64,000 bases of DNA from Pseudalgibacter alginicilyticus (lineage in GTDB: Bacteria > Bacteroidota > Bacteroidia > Flavobacteriales > Flavobacteriaceae). Positions 16,855 to 27,057 of the stretch are shown here, piece by piece. The stretch is from contig NZ_CP012898.1 of assembly GCF_001310225.1 (NCBI RefSeq), forward strand, positions 1,054,001 to 1,118,000, in the 5' to 3' direction. Below the pieces are notes generated by a model that saw only the letters and a program-made list of their open reading frames with translations, was not told the DNA's origin and made no database searches. Both the position numbers and the translations under genes were made by a program. Within the stretch, counting starts at the first letter, position 1. The number at the start of each line of letters is the position of its first letter.

Positions 16855-17709
16855 ATGAATAAAATCACCATATTAATCCATTGTAAAGACCGCCCAAACA
16901 TCATTGCCTCTATAACTAATTTTATTGCAATAAATGGCGGTAATATTGTTTATATCGACCAGCATGTTGATAGAGAACAAGATATATTTTTTATTAGGTT
17001 GGAAAGTGAATTTAGTTCCGCTGATTTTTCTGTTGATGCATTTAAAACATTATTTAAAAATGCTTTGGTTGAAAAATTCAATATGAAATGGCGAATTTAT
17101 TCCTCTGATAGAAAACCCAAAATGGCCATTTTTGTTTCAAAATACGACCACTGTCTTTATGATATTTTAGGGCGGTACAATTCTGGAGAGCTACATTTAG
17201 AAATCCCATTTATAATTAGTAATCACAATGATTTAAAACCAATTGCCGATAGTTTTAAAATTCCGTTTTACCACATTCCAGTAACCAAAGACACAAAAGA
17301 AGACGCTGAGCAAAAACAATTGGAGCTGCTTGAAAAATTTAATGTTAATTTTATTGTTCTTGCCAGATATATGCAAATAGTTTCAAGCAAATTAATTAGC
17401 AAGTACACCAATAAAATTATTAACATTCATCACTCTTTTTTACCTGCTTTTGTTGGAGCCAAGCCTTACCACTCTGCGCACAAACGCGGTGTTAAAATAA
17501 TTGGTTCAACAAGTCATTATGTAACTGAAGAATTAGATGCAGGTCCAATTATTGAACAAGATGTAGCTTATGTTTCACACACACATAACATTGAAGATTT
17601 AATAGCAAAAGGACGCGATTTAGAAAAAATCGTTTTAGCAAACGCTATTAAATTACATACCAATAGAAAGGTAATGGTTTATAATAATAAAACAGTGATT
17701 TTTTCTTAA
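16855..17709 (+). CDS. purU: Formyltetrahydrofolate deformylase
   Basis: 284 residues. The N-terminal ACT domain (about 1-80: ILIHCKDRPNIIASIT) is followed by a formyltransferase-like domain with the catalytic Asn-His-Asp set: the asparagine and histidine in INIHHSFLPAF, and the aspartate in ELDAGPIIEQD. It hydrolyses 10-formyl-THF to formate and THF in the cytosol, balancing one-carbon pools and feeding formate to PurT-type purine synthesis. The length is typical. No -7 box with perfect consensus is seen directly upstream; the nearest matching element drives the ncRNA candidate 280 nt upstream. Confidence 0.93.
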   Translation: MNKITILIHCKDRPNIIASITNFIAINGGNIVYIDQHVDREQDIFFIRLESEFSSADFSVDAFKTLFKNALVEKFNMKWRIYSSDRKPKMAIFVSKYDHCLYDILGRYNSGELHLEIPFIISNHNDLKPIADSFKIPFYHIPVTKDTKEDAEQKQLELLEKFNVNFIVLARYMQIVSSKLISKYTNKIINIHHSFLPAFVGAKPYHSAHKRGVKIIGSTSHYVTEELDAGPIIEQDVAYVSHTHNIEDLIAKGRDLEKIVLANAIKLHTNRKVMVYNNKTVIFS

Positions 17710-17952
17710 GAGACTTCAATTTGTGTATTAAAATAAAACACATTTTCAAACAAAATAAACAAAATCATTGTTAAAATGTGACCTTATTATTTTTCAGTGT
17801 CTATAATGAATAACTAACATAAAATATAACAACAAAGGATTAAATATTATTTTATTAAAAAAACGACTGTTTAAGTCCATTATTTTTAACAGCATAAGCT
17901 ATCAGCTTTTATTATAAACAACTATATTTACGCAAATTTTAAACCCAAAATC

Positions 17953-18660
17953 ATGATTCGTAAAATTCTTGCTATCCTAATAACACTTAATTTAACTGCC
18001 TGTGCAGAATTACAACAAGTAGTTAGTCAACTTCCTCAAGAAGTAGGTACAATTGGCAATGCAGAAATAGCCTCTGGTTTGCGTCAGGCATTAAATCTTG
18101 GTATAGAAAAGCAAGTAAGTAAACTAACAGCAGAAGACGGTTTTTTCAAAAATGAATTGGTTAAAATTGCCTTACCCGATGAACTACAAAAAGTAGATAA
18201 AGCCTTAAGAGATATTGGACTTAGTAGTTTGGCTGACGAAGGCTTAAAAGTACTTAATAGAGCTGCAGAAAATGCTGTTAAAGAAGCAACTCCCATTTTT
18301 GTTGACGCAGTAAAAGATATCACTTTTGCTGATGCTAAAAATATCCTTTTAGGAGATAACGATGCAGCCACTCAATATCTAACCTCAAAAACTCAAACAG
18401 CACTTTACGATAAATTTAATCCTGTAATTAAAAATTCATTTAGCAAAGTTGGAGCTGATCAAATTTGGAGTAACCTTATAACGAAATACAATTCTTTACC
18501 TTTTACATCAGATGTAAATCCCGATTTGACAGATTATGTTACGGCAGAAGCTTTAAAAGGTGTGTATACTATGATTGCTGTTGAAGAAGAAGATATAAGA
18601 ACCCAGTTATCTTCAAGAAGCACTGATTTATTGAAAAAGGTTTTTGCATTGCAAGATTAA
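17953..18660 (+). CDS. DUF4197 family lipoprotein
   Basis: 235 residues. The signal peptide ends in lipobox NLTAC with the lipidated Cys at residue 17. The remainder is mostly helical and matches the DUF4197 pattern: AEIASGLRQALNLGIEKQV near the start, then KIALPDELQKVDKALRDIG, DAKNILLGDNDAATQYL and TAEALKGVYTMIAVEE. The family is common in Bacteroidota and Proteobacteria envelopes and lacks an experimentally known role. A single gene, with 243 nt of AT-rich sequence upstream that contains no ORF. Confidence 0.88.
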   Translation: MIRKILAILITLNLTACAELQQVVSQLPQEVGTIGNAEIASGLRQALNLGIEKQVSKLTAEDGFFKNELVKIALPDELQKVDKALRDIGLSSLADEGLKVLNRAAENAVKEATPIFVDAVKDITFADAKNILLGDNDAATQYLTSKTQTALYDKFNPVIKNSFSKVGADQIWSNLITKYNSLPFTSDVNPDLTDYVTAEALKGVYTMIAVEEEDIRTQLSSRSTDLLKKVFALQD

Positions 18661-18739
18661 CCAATCAATTAATAATAATATCTTTTTTTTATTTCTGAAT
18701 AATATTTGTATATTTAAATACCTGTTATTCAGATAGTAA

Positions 18740-18922
18740 ATGAATAGAACTGATATCATAACAAATCACCAAGCCAAACTCAAGAAACAATACAAAGTTC
18801 TTATTGAGCAGGCTTATAATTTCCGTCAAACAGACTCTGCTTTAAGCGATATTTCAGAATATAAAGCCATTAAACTACTTAATAAGCTTAATAAACTAAA
18901 ATATCTTTATAGAGCAAGATAG
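18740..18922 (+). CDS. Small hypothetical protein (Lacal_2735-like)
   Basis: 60 residues, basic and entirely helical in appearance (KLKKQYKVLIEQAYNF, then EYKAIKLLNKLNKLKYL). Small flavobacterial proteins with a KLxxxYxxLxxEAYxxS region followed by a second helix (often named Lacal_2735 family) look similar, so I tentatively place it there. It has no membrane segment or cysteine and its role is unknown. It starts 79 nt after the DUF4197 gene. Confidence 0.55.
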   Translation: MNRTDIITNHQAKLKKQYKVLIEQAYNFRQTDSALSDISEYKAIKLLNKLNKLKYLYRAR

Positions 18923-19013
18923 AACAGTTTTATAAATATATTATTAATTCTTTAACATTTAGCTTACATCCAAAAGTGTAAAATATTCGTACTTTATATA
19001 AAAAAAGAACGTT

Positions 19014-19160
19014 ATGAGCCCACATTTTTGTAAAGTTGGTAAAATTAAACCCAACCTAAGTAAACTAATTAGTTTAAAAGAATTAGAAAATAAGATTTCC
19101 AATTTTGTTGATGATGTAAGTAAAGTTGACTACCCTGACAGAATTACGAGTAGTAGCTAA
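19014..19160 (+). CDS. Possible 48-residue hypothetical protein
   Basis: ATG at 19014, TAA at 19158-19160. The product has a basic N-terminal half ([14 protein letters not shown]) and an acidic amphipathic second half ([17 protein letters not shown]). Its stop codon overlaps the stop of the convergent pyrF gene by 4 nt, a tight packing typical of real genes. No homologue is recognised. It is below the length where ORFs are reliable. Confidence 0.45.
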   Translation: MSPHFCKVGKIKPNLSKLISLKELENKISNFVDDVSKVDYPDRITSSS

Positions 19161-19972
19161 GTTTTTAATAGAACTTGCATTTCCTGTTGTAACTCTTTAG
19201 CTTTTATAGCTGCTATTTCTGCAAAATCTTCTGTTTTAGAAGCATAAATAATACCTCTAGAAGAGTTAATTAGCAATCCAACAGAATGATTCATACCATA
19301 TTTACAAACCTCTTGTAAATTACCTCCTTGTGCACCAATTCCAGGTACCAATAAAAAACTATCAGGAATAATTTTTCTAATATCAGCAAAATATTCAGCT
19401 TTGGTAGCTCCAACAACATACATTAAATTTTCTGAATTTTTCCAAGTTTTAGATGTTTCTAATACTTGTTTATACAACTCGCTTTCATCAACAACTTTTG
19501 TTTGAAAATCAAAAGCCCCTTGATTTGATGTTAATGCCAAAAGTATGGTGTGCTTATTTTCAAAAGCCAAAAAAGGTTCAACAGAATCTTTTCCCATATA
19601 AGGGGCTACGGTAACAGAATCAAAAGCCATATTTTCAAAAAACGCTTTGGCGTACATGGTGCTTGTATTTCCTATATCACCTCGTTTAGCATCTGCAATG
19701 GTGAAAATTTCTGGATGTTTTTCATTTATGTAATTAATAGTTTTTTCTAAAGATTTCCATCCATGTAATCCATAGGCTTCATAAAAAGCCGTGTTGGGCT
19801 TATATGCTACACACAAATGATGTGTGGCATCAATAATAGCCTTATTGAAAGCAAAAATAGGATCTTCTTCTTTTAAAAGATGTTTAGGAAGCTTATTTAA
19901 ATCAACATCCAATCCAATGCATAGAAAGGATTTTTTTTGTTTGATTTGCTGTATTAATTGGCTTGTTGTCAT
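19157..19972 (-). CDS. pyrF: Orotidine 5'-phosphate decarboxylase
   Basis: 271 residues, the longer group of OMP decarboxylases found in Bacteroidota. The catalytic signature [11 protein letters not shown] (Lys-Asp pair) is intact, the N-terminal [13 protein letters not shown] holds the first conserved aspartate, and VPGIGAQGG is the phosphate-binding loop. It decarboxylates OMP to UMP, the final step of pyrimidine synthesis, in the cytosol. It follows prfA by 77 nt on the same strand and may share its promoter at 21148. pyrD, an earlier pathway enzyme, is at 29092. Confidence 0.95.
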   Translation of the reverse strand: MTTSQLIQQIKQKKSFLCIGLDVDLNKLPKHLLKEEDPIFAFNKAIIDATHHLCVAYKPNTAFYEAYGLHGWKSLEKTINYINEKHPEIFTIADAKRGDIGNTSTMYAKAFFENMAFDSVTVAPYMGKDSVEPFLAFENKHTILLALTSNQGAFDFQTKVVDESELYKQVLETSKTWKNSENLMYVVGATKAEYFADIRKIIPDSFLLVPGIGAQGGNLQEVCKYGMNHSVGLLINSSRGIIYASKTEDFAEIAAIKAKELQQEMQVLLKT

Positions 19973-20049
19973 GGTTTCGTTAAAAAACTATTTCACAAAA
20001 AATTTTCAGAGTAAATTCAATAAAAATTGTTCGTGTATATATTACTAAC

Positions 20050-21126
20050 TTAAATTACATCATTATTAGCTTTCAATTTTTCTGTATTTTCTGCCAATTG
20101 TAATTCATCAATAATTTTTTGAATATCCCCATTTACAATATTTGACAAATCATAAAGTGTCAGTCCTATTCTATGGTCTGTTACACGACCTTGCGGATAA
20201 TTGTAAGTTCTAATTTTAGCACTTCTATCTCCTGAGGTAACCATAGAACCTCGTTTTTCAGCATCTTCAGCATTCTTTTTAGCAAGTTCCATTTCGTATA
20301 AACGCGAACGCAATACCTTAAAAGCCTTCTCCTTATTTTTATGTTGTGATTTTTGATCTTGACATTGCGCCACCAAACCTGTTGGAATGTGAGTTAACCG
20401 TACCGCAGAATACGTGGTATTTACAGATTGTCCTCCTGGTCCTGAGGAACAGAAAAAATCTATTCTAACTTCTTTTGGATTTATTTCAACATCAAATTCC
20501 TCAGCTTCGGGAAATACCATAACGGTAGCAGCACTGGTATGCACACGACCTTGTGTTTCTGTTTGTGGCACGCGCTGTACTCGATGTACACCAGCTTCAA
20601 ATTTTAAAGTTCCATACACATCTTCACCAGAAACTTCAAATTGAATTTCTTTAAACCCACCATTGGTACCTTCACTAAAATCTACGGTATCAACTTTCCA
20701 GCCTTTACTTTCACAATATTTAGTGTACATTCTAAATAAATCACCTGCAAAAATACTAGCCTCATCACCACCTGTTCCGGCACGTAATTCCACTACTGCA
20801 TTTTTAGAATCTTCAGGATCTTTTGGAATTAAAAGTACTTTTATTTCTTCTTCTAATTTAGGAATACCTTCTTTTGCTTCATCATATTGCATTTTGGCCA
20901 TTTCAACCATTTCTGCATCACTGCCATCTGAAATAATAGATTCTGCTTCCTTTAAATTATCTATAAATTCTATATACTGCGCTCGCTTTTCCATCAAGAT
21001 TCGCAAGTCTTTATATTCTCTATTGAGTTCTACATAACGTTTTTGATCTGAAATAATGTCGGGTTGGATAATTAAATCGCTAACCTCATCAAAACGCTGC
21101 TTTACTATTTGTAATTTCTCTAACAT
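20050..21126 (-). CDS. prfA: Peptide chain release factor 1
   Basis: 358 residues, standard RF1 length. The peptidyl-tRNA hydrolysis motif GGQ lies in [26 protein letters not shown] and the downstream [15 protein letters not shown] are conserved RF regions. RF1 reads UAA and UAG; the PxT-type stop-recognition tripeptide lies in the RVPQTE segment (PQT), which supports RF1 rather than RF2. N-terminal helices (1-100) include the predicted ribosome-contacting coiled coil. Gene context: its own -7 box 22 nt upstream, pyrF downstream. Confidence 0.95.
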   Translation of the reverse strand: MLEKLQIVKQRFDEVSDLIIQPDIISDQKRYVELNREYKDLRILMEKRAQYIEFIDNLKEAESIISDGSDAEMVEMAKMQYDEAKEGIPKLEEEIKVLLIPKDPEDSKNAVVELRAGTGGDEASIFAGDLFRMYTKYCESKGWKVDTVDFSEGTNGGFKEIQFEVSGEDVYGTLKFEAGVHRVQRVPQTETQGRVHTSAATVMVFPEAEEFDVEINPKEVRIDFFCSSGPGGQSVNTTYSAVRLTHIPTGLVAQCQDQKSQHKNKEKAFKVLRSRLYEMELAKKNAEDAEKRGSMVTSGDRSAKIRTYNYPQGRVTDHRIGLTLYDLSNIVNGDIQKIIDELQLAENTEKLKANNDVI

Positions 21127-21147
21127 CTGCCTTTTTTAATTGGAAAT

Positions 21148-21155
21148 CAAAAGTA
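21148..21155 (-). promoter_or_regulatory. -7 element TACTTTTG upstream of prfA
   Basis: Reverse complement of CAAAAGTA: an exact TAnnTTTG match 22 nt upstream of the prfA ATG at 21126. Confidence 0.45.
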
Positions 21156-21362
21156 CGATAATTTATGGATTTTATATAGTTGCCGAAATTGTATTAACAA
21201 CAACTATATTTTAAAGATTACTAATAAACATTCAATATTTACGAACTATTAAACTTGAAGTATTAAATCCAAGTTGCAATAGCCGTTTTAAAATAGCAGG
21301 AGATATGTATCATCCATCACAATCTTTAAATAAACGGGTAAATAAGCTTTATTTTTTGTTGT

Positions 21363-22835
21363 CTATCTAGAATAATTTGGAGACTCATTAGTAATAGTTA
21401 CATCATGTGGATGACTTTCATTGATACCACTTGATGTAATTTTAACAAATTGCCCTGTTTCTTTTAATGTTTCAATATCCTTAGCTCCACAGTACCCCAT
21501 ACCAGCACGCAATCCTCCTATAAACTGATGAATGCTTTCAACCAACTCGCCTTTGTAAGGTACACGACCAACAATACCTTCTGGTACTAATTTTTTGATA
21601 TCATCTTCAACATCCTGAAAATAACGGTCTTTACTCCCTTGTTTCATAGCCTCTACGGACCCCATACCTCTATAAGACTTAAACTTCCTTCCTTCATAGA
21701 TAATGGTTTCACCTGGAGACTCTTTAGTTCCTGCTAAAAGCGATCCTAACATAACAGTATCTGCACCAGCTGCAATAGCTTTTGGAATATCGCCTGTATA
21801 ACGAATACCTCCATCTGCAATTACTGGAACGCCTGTTCCTTTTAATGCCGCCGCAACTTCTAAAACTGCTGAGAATTGAGGAAACCCAACACCTGCTACA
21901 ACACGTGTTGTACAGATAGAACCTGGACCAATACCTACTTTTACGGCATCGGCACCTGCTTCTACTAAATATTTAGCAGCTGCTCCTGTTGCTATGTTTC
22001 CAACTATAACTTCCAATTCTGGGAATTTAGATTTTATATCTTTTAAAACATTGACTACACCTTTAGTATGTCCGTGCGCTGTATCAATTACAATAGCATC
22101 TACACCTGCATTTACTAATGCTTCAGCTCTATCAACAGCATCAGCAGTAACACCAATTGCAGCAGCCACACGCAAACGACCAAACTGATCTTTATTTGCA
22201 TTTGGTTTTTGACTTAGTTTAGTTATATCTCTAAAAGTAATTAAACCTGACAATTTAAAATCTTCATCAACAATCAGTAATTTTTCAATTTTATGCTCTT
22301 GAAGAATAATTTCAGCATCTTTTAAAGAAGTACCCACTGAAGCCGTTACCAAATTTTCACTGGTCATTACCTCTGTAATAGGTCTTTTTGAATCATGCTC
22401 AAAACGTAAATCACGATTGGTAACAATCCCCCTTAAAGTTCCATCTTTATCAACAATAGGAATGCCTCCAATACCATATTCAGCCATATAATTTTTAGCA
22501 TCCTTAACCTTTGCGGTAAGTGGTAATGTTACAGGATCAATAATCATCCCACTTTCTGCACGTTTTACTTTTCTAACTTTTAAAGCTTGAGCTTCAATAG
22601 TCATATTTTTATGCAATACACCAATACCTCCTTCTTGTGCCATGGCAATAGCCATTTTACTTTCTGTTACAGTATCCATAGCAGCCGATATAATAGGCAC
22701 ATTTATGGTAATGTTTCTTGTGAATTTTGTTTGAATACTAACTTCTCTGGGAAGTATTTCTGAAAAAGCTGGTACTAAAAGAACGTCGTCGTAAGTAAGT
22801 CCTTCTCCAACTATTTTATTTTGATGTGCAGTCAT
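21363..22835 (-). CDS. guaB: Inosine-5'-monophosphate dehydrogenase
   Basis: 490 residues. The TIM barrel is interrupted by two CBS domains at about 95-205 ([15 protein letters not shown], then [15 protein letters not shown]). The catalytic cysteine is in [15 protein letters not shown] and the flap region contains YRGMGS. It oxidises IMP to XMP with NAD+, the committed step to GTP, and feeds guaA at 2321. CBS domains bind adenine or guanine nucleotides for allosteric control. It has its own -7 element at 22861-22868 and an inverted repeat just upstream of the start codon that may take part in regulation. Confidence 0.96.
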   Translation of the reverse strand: MTAHQNKIVGEGLTYDDVLLVPAFSEILPREVSIQTKFTRNITINVPIISAAMDTVTESKMAIAMAQEGGIGVLHKNMTIEAQALKVRKVKRAESGMIIDPVTLPLTAKVKDAKNYMAEYGIGGIPIVDKDGTLRGIVTNRDLRFEHDSKRPITEVMTSENLVTASVGTSLKDAEIILQEHKIEKLLIVDEDFKLSGLITFRDITKLSQKPNANKDQFGRLRVAAAIGVTADAVDRAEALVNAGVDAIVIDTAHGHTKGVVNVLKDIKSKFPELEVIVGNIATGAAAKYLVEAGADAVKVGIGPGSICTTRVVAGVGFPQFSAVLEVAAALKGTGVPVIADGGIRYTGDIPKAIAAGADTVMLGSLLAGTKESPGETIIYEGRKFKSYRGMGSVEAMKQGSKDRYFQDVEDDIKKLVPEGIVGRVPYKGELVESIHQFIGGLRAGMGYCGAKDIETLKETGQFVKITSSGINESHPHDVTITNESPNYSR

Positions 22836-22838
22836 GAT

Positions 22839-22857
22839 GCAATTACGTTATAATTGC
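22839..22857 (-). promoter_or_regulatory. Inverted repeat in the guaB leader
   Basis: GCAATTA and TAATTGC, 7 bp each around a 5-nt centre, lie 3 nt before the guaB start codon and overlap the predicted transcription start. It is either an operator or an mRNA hairpin. Confidence 0.4.
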
Positions 22858-22860
22858 GTG

Positions 22861-22868
22861 CAAATATA
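22861..22868 (-). promoter_or_regulatory. -7 element TATATTTG upstream of guaB
   Basis: Reverse complement of CAAATATA: an exact TAnnTTTG match 26 nt upstream of the guaB ATG. Confidence 0.45.
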
Positions 22869-23010
22869 CAACTTATTTGATATATATTAATATTATTTAT
22901 AATAGAATTATAAACAGAAAACAAGTCCCTATTTAAGAAACTTGTTTTCTACCGACAATCATGTTACATTTTATAAAAAAAGAATTTCTTAATTTATAAA
23001 GTTATTCAAC

Positions 23011-25776
23011 TTATCTTACTCGGCCGCCACCGCCACCACGATAACCACCACCTCTTCTAGAACCTCGGTCTCCTCTATTATTCATATTTTGACCTGCAAA
23101 ACTTCCAAATTTATAAGTGAAGTTTAACATAAAATACTGTTCTAAAATATTATTTTCAACATCTTGTATATAGGTTTCTGTCACCGTTCTTCTATAACCA
23201 TTATTTTTACCTAACATATCATAACCTACAAGTGTTACAGTGGCCTTATTATCCCATAATTCAACACCTAAACCTGCATTCCAAAATACTGCGTCTCCAT
23301 CAAATTCATCACCAACTCTACTGTTATATCTATAGGATACTTTGTTTGTAAAAAATACATTTTTTATAAAAAACACATTCGTATCAAAATCTAAGTTTTG
23401 AACAAAAAAGCTATTATCATTAAACTCATCAGTATCAAAAACACTTTGATTATTAGTATAACTATATGAACCACTAAAATCTATTTTATTATCATAAGAA
23501 TATCTAAATGATAACGATGGTCTTATAGTTGTTGTTTTGGCTGTAAACTTAATAGCGTTCTGAACTGATAAGCTGTTTTTGTAAGTTGTATTAAACCTAG
23601 CATTAATGTTTATATTGGTTTTTTTATTATAAATAGATTTTGATACAGCCACATTTCCTGATAATGAATAATCTCCATTGATATTATCATAAGTTGTATA
23701 TTTATTCAAGTCTTCATCTGTTATAGTTGAATTGATTATTTTATCCTGAACAAAACTTGCTCTTGCATCACCTGTAATATTGATATTATTAAAGGCTAAA
23801 TTGTTTTGATACTCAAATCTTAAACTATGATTAATTTCTGGTTCTAAAGATGGATTCCCAACACGAATGTGTGTTATATCACTCACATCTTCAACTGGCT
23901 GCAATTGACTTACGGATGGTAAATCTACACTTTGATTATAATTTAAATTGATGTTTTTGTAACCATTTTCATCACGGTATCTAATTCTTGCTGAATAGGT
24001 TGCATATTCAAAATCCGTTTTAAAATCACGAGCTACAACCAATTTATCTGTGTAATTTCTGTAAGTATTTGTATACCCTCCTTCTAATTCAAAACGAAAA
24101 TCCTTATACTCATACCTCAACCTTAGAGCCGGTCTAACAGTTGTTGTAGCATATTTACTATCTGAACTTAAAATATCATTAAAATCATCATAACCATTAG
24201 TGGTATCATCATAATCATAAATATACTTTTCATTTTTTTGAGAGTTTATGCTTGCAGTATATCTTGGCATAATTCTAAAATTAGTAAATAATTCTTTGCT
24301 CCAAAAAGCACTTAATCTTATATTGCTACTATAGTTATCCGAATTATTTATTTGATCTTGAACAACCGTTTCACCTAATCTTTCAATGTAATTTTCAGAA
24401 TAATTTAAACTTTCTGAACTACCTTTATTAAAATCTGTATTTAATGCTATATTTAAATAATCTCTATTGCCCGTAATGGTAGTAACACTAAGTTCATTTT
24501 TTATTTCATAACTATCAGATAATGATTCGTTTTTTGAGTAAAAATCACTTATTAAATCTCCTTCGGTAGATTCGGAAATTTTAGTTGTTTCAGATCCTGA
24601 TTCTGAATTTGAACTACTAAAATCAGTTTCATTAGATAATTGAACTCTTCCGTTTGACAATTTATTTTTAGGGTTTAATATAAATTTTAAATCTGCACCA
24701 GCTTGATGCCCATCAGAATCGTTAAAACTACTTGTTTCCGAATCTGTTATATAATTCAAATCAGGTAAAAAATTCTCTCTATAACTTTTTTGCATATTTT
24801 CTCTATCCTGAGCACTATATCTGTAATTTCCATTAACTCGGGTTTCATTCCATTTTCCTTTCGTATAATTTGCCCCAACAAAATCTGATTCTATATACCC
24901 TGTACTTGTTTCTGTGTCGGGTAACGCATTAAAGCCTCGCCCCATATTAATATTATTAGTACCGGCTATAATACCTAATTGCTTACCATCAATTAATTGA
25001 AATACATTACCATTACCTTGATATTTATCATCTGTACCAACCCCTACTTTTACATCGCCAAAAGTAGCTCTGTTCATTCCTTTTTTAATTTTTAAATTTA
25101 TTTCCTTGGTTCCTGAATCAGATTCTTCACCAGTAAATTTTTGCATATTAGTTTTATAATCTGTTACCTGCACTTTACTTACTACATTGCTTGGTAAATT
25201 TTTTAAAGCTATCTCCCCTTTCTTTTCTCCAAAAAACTCCATCCCATCTACATTTATTGCTTCTACTTCAATACCATTGTAAGTTATATTACCATCTATA
25301 TCTATTTCAATTCCTGGCAGTTTTTTTAATAAGTCTTCTGCCTTATCATTAGGAAGTGTTTTAAAACTATCCGCATTGTATTCTATAGTGTCTTTTTTAA
25401 TTACAATTGGAGGGGCTTTTCCAATTATTGATACTACATTTAGTTCTTCAACTTGATCCTCTAAAGTAATAATACCCATGTTCAATTGATCACCAGAAGG
25501 AACAGCAATATCTTTTTTTAAAGGTTTATAACCCAAATAAGCAATATTAAAAATTACTTTAGAATCGTTTTCGGCATTAGCTCTAATTGAAAATTCTCCA
25601 TTTTTATTGGTAATACCATAAGCTATAGGAATACTATCCTGCACACTTTGAAGATACACAGTTGCACCTTCTAACCCTTTCTCTGTCTTATCTTTAACAA
25701 CCCCTTCTAAAGTAAATCTTTGTGCAAATAAAGTTGTAGAAATAAATAACGATAATAATAGTAATATCTTTTTCAA
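23011..25776 (-). CDS. Outer-membrane beta-barrel protein with CarboxypepD_reg N-terminus and Arg/Gly-rich tail
   Basis: 921 residues. Signal peptide (1-18, ending TLFAQ), then a carboxypeptidase-regulatory-like domain at about 20-110 (FTLEGVVKDKTEKGLEGATV), a plug-like region with ADSFKTLPNDKAEDLLKKLPG at about 130-240, and a long beta-barrel of the Outer_membrane_beta-barrel_3 type. It resembles TonB-dependent receptors but with no SusD partner, so the cargo is unknown. The last about 25 residues are almost only Gly and Arg (GDRGSRRGGGYRGGGG), coded by the GC-rich patch at 23020-23075 in an otherwise AT-rich gene. The expected beta-barrel end (FMLNFTYKFGSF) lies just before this tail, so the tail is an appendage. 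A single gene with no close partner. Confidence 0.85.
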   Translation of the reverse strand: MKKILLLLSLFISTTLFAQRFTLEGVVKDKTEKGLEGATVYLQSVQDSIPIAYGITNKNGEFSIRANAENDSKVIFNIAYLGYKPLKKDIAVPSGDQLNMGIITLEDQVEELNVVSIIGKAPPIVIKKDTIEYNADSFKTLPNDKAEDLLKKLPGIEIDIDGNITYNGIEVEAINVDGMEFFGEKKGEIALKNLPSNVVSKVQVTDYKTNMQKFTGEESDSGTKEINLKIKKGMNRATFGDVKVGVGTDDKYQGNGNVFQLIDGKQLGIIAGTNNINMGRGFNALPDTETSTGYIESDFVGANYTKGKWNETRVNGNYRYSAQDRENMQKSYRENFLPDLNYITDSETSSFNDSDGHQAGADLKFILNPKNKLSNGRVQLSNETDFSSSNSESGSETTKISESTEGDLISDFYSKNESLSDSYEIKNELSVTTITGNRDYLNIALNTDFNKGSSESLNYSENYIERLGETVVQDQINNSDNYSSNIRLSAFWSKELFTNFRIMPRYTASINSQKNEKYIYDYDDTTNGYDDFNDILSSDSKYATTTVRPALRLRYEYKDFRFELEGGYTNTYRNYTDKLVVARDFKTDFEYATYSARIRYRDENGYKNINLNYNQSVDLPSVSQLQPVEDVSDITHIRVGNPSLEPEINHSLRFEYQNNLAFNNINITGDARASFVQDKIINSTITDEDLNKYTTYDNINGDYSLSGNVAVSKSIYNKKTNININARFNTTYKNSLSVQNAIKFTAKTTTIRPSLSFRYSYDNKIDFSGSYSYTNNQSVFDTDEFNDNSFFVQNLDFDTNVFFIKNVFFTNKVSYRYNSRVGDEFDGDAVFWNAGLGVELWDNKATVTLVGYDMLGKNNGYRRTVTETYIQDVENNILEQYFMLNFTYKFGSFAGQNMNNRGDRGSRRGGGYRGGGGGRVR

Positions 25777-25874
25777 TTTTATTTTTTTGTTGGTTCAACC
25801 CTTTAGACCCAACTATCAAGTAATAGTTTAACGTGCTAAGTGTTAAAAAAACCTTAAAAACTAACTTTATTTTC

Positions 25875-26738
25875 TCAAAAAAAATGTTTAAAAATTTTAG
25901 AAGCCTCGTTATGTGCACTTTCAAAACTAAGTGCATTGAGAGGATTAATTTGTTTGGTAGTAAAATAAGATAGCAGTTTTTCTGTTGGCATATTACCTGT
26001 AAGTTTATCTTTAGCCATTGGGCAACCACCAAAACCTTGAATTGCACCATCAAAGCGAAAACATCCTCCTTTAAAAGCCGCATCAATTTTTTCAAACCAA
26101 GTATCAGGTGTAGTATGTAAATGTGCTCCAAACTCAATATGTGGATAAAGTGGAATTAAATTTGAAAATAAAAAATTTATAGTTTCTGGATCTGAACTTC
26201 CAACAGTATCACTTAATGATAGTATTTTCACTCCCATTTTAGCTAATTTTTCAGTCCATGCCCCTACAACATCTACATTCCAAGGATCTCCATAAGGATT
26301 ACCAAATCCCATAGAAATATAAACAACGACTTCTTTATTTGATTTATTAGCTATTTCGAGTATTTCTGAAAGCACAACTACAGATTGGGCAATAGTTTTA
26401 TGAGTATTACGCATTTGAAAATTCTCAGAAATAGAAAACGGATAGCCCAGATAATCAATCTCTTTATGTTTGCAAGCATCTTTAGCCCCTCTCGTATTTG
26501 CTATAATGGTTAAAAGTTTACTTGTACTTTTACTTAAATCTAATTTGGACAATACTGCAGCCGTATCCACCATTTGAGGAATGGCTTTTGGAGATACAAA
26601 ACTACCAAAATCAATAGTATCAAAACCTACTCGCAACAAGGATTGAATGTACTGAACCTTTTGTTCTGTAGGAATAAAGTCCTTAATGCCTTGCATAGCA
26701 TCACGCGGACATTCTATTATTTTTATTAGGTCTGACAT
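25875..26738 (-). CDS. Hydroxymethylglutaryl-CoA lyase-like protein
   Basis: 287 residues of the HMGL/DRE-TIM family. The N-terminal IIECPRDAMQGIK supplies the catalytic Arg and metal-binding Asp, FGAHLHTTPDT provides the HxH metal ligands, and GFGGCPMAKD is the glycine-rich loop with the active-site cysteine typical of HMG-CoA lyases. HMG-CoA lyase splits HMG-CoA to acetoacetate and acetyl-CoA in leucine catabolism; a related acyl-CoA lyase activity cannot be excluded. No other leucine-degradation genes are adjacent. It is divergent from the M43 protease gene across a 319-nt gap. Confidence 0.88.
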   Translation of the reverse strand: MSDLIKIIECPRDAMQGIKDFIPTEQKVQYIQSLLRVGFDTIDFGSFVSPKAIPQMVDTAAVLSKLDLSKSTSKLLTIIANTRGAKDACKHKEIDYLGYPFSISENFQMRNTHKTIAQSVVVLSEILEIANKSNKEVVVYISMGFGNPYGDPWNVDVVGAWTEKLAKMGVKILSLSDTVGSSDPETINFLFSNLIPLYPHIEFGAHLHTTPDTWFEKIDAAFKGGCFRFDGAIQGFGGCPMAKDKLTGNMPTEKLLSYFTTKQINPLNALSFESAHNEASKIFKHFF

Positions 26739-27057
26739 ACATCTTAAAATAGAACGATAAAAGTACTATTATTTTGCATAACCACTTTGCATAATGATAA
26801 CGTTTTATATCTATTTTAGTAAACTAATAAATCCTCTATGGCTAAGTTTATATAAGACTATTAACCGATTTAATAGATAAACAGCAACTCTAAATTAAAC
26901 TTCTATACTGCTTAGGTATAGATACTTACTCTTTGAAAACAAAAATCAATTCAAAAAAATTAGTAGAACAGAAACGTTTATGACAGAATAACCGAAAAAA
27001 ACATATAGTTAACGTTTTTTTTACATATTTATTACACTAAGGGATACATTTGACTAA
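26739..27057. other. Intergenic region between divergent HMGL and M43 protease genes
   Basis: 319 nt, AT-rich, with no ORF. It holds the -7 box for the protease (27045-27052) and a 7-bp inverted repeat, TCTATAC (26902-26908) with GTATAGA (26916-26922), with no U-tract after it. No perfect -7 element is seen for the minus-strand gene. Confidence 0.6.
27045..27052 (+). promoter_or_regulatory. -7 element TACATTTG upstream of the M43 protease gene
   Basis: An exact TAnnTTTG match ending 5 nt before the ATG at 27058. Transcription would start near that codon, which favours the next ATG at 27070 as the true start, or a leaderless mRNA. Confidence 0.4.

Noticed and set aside
25694-26137. 147-codon minus-strand frame overlapping two real genes
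   Set aside because: It is an out-of-frame shadow of the HMGL and outer-membrane protein genes, with K/L/I-rich composition and no domain.
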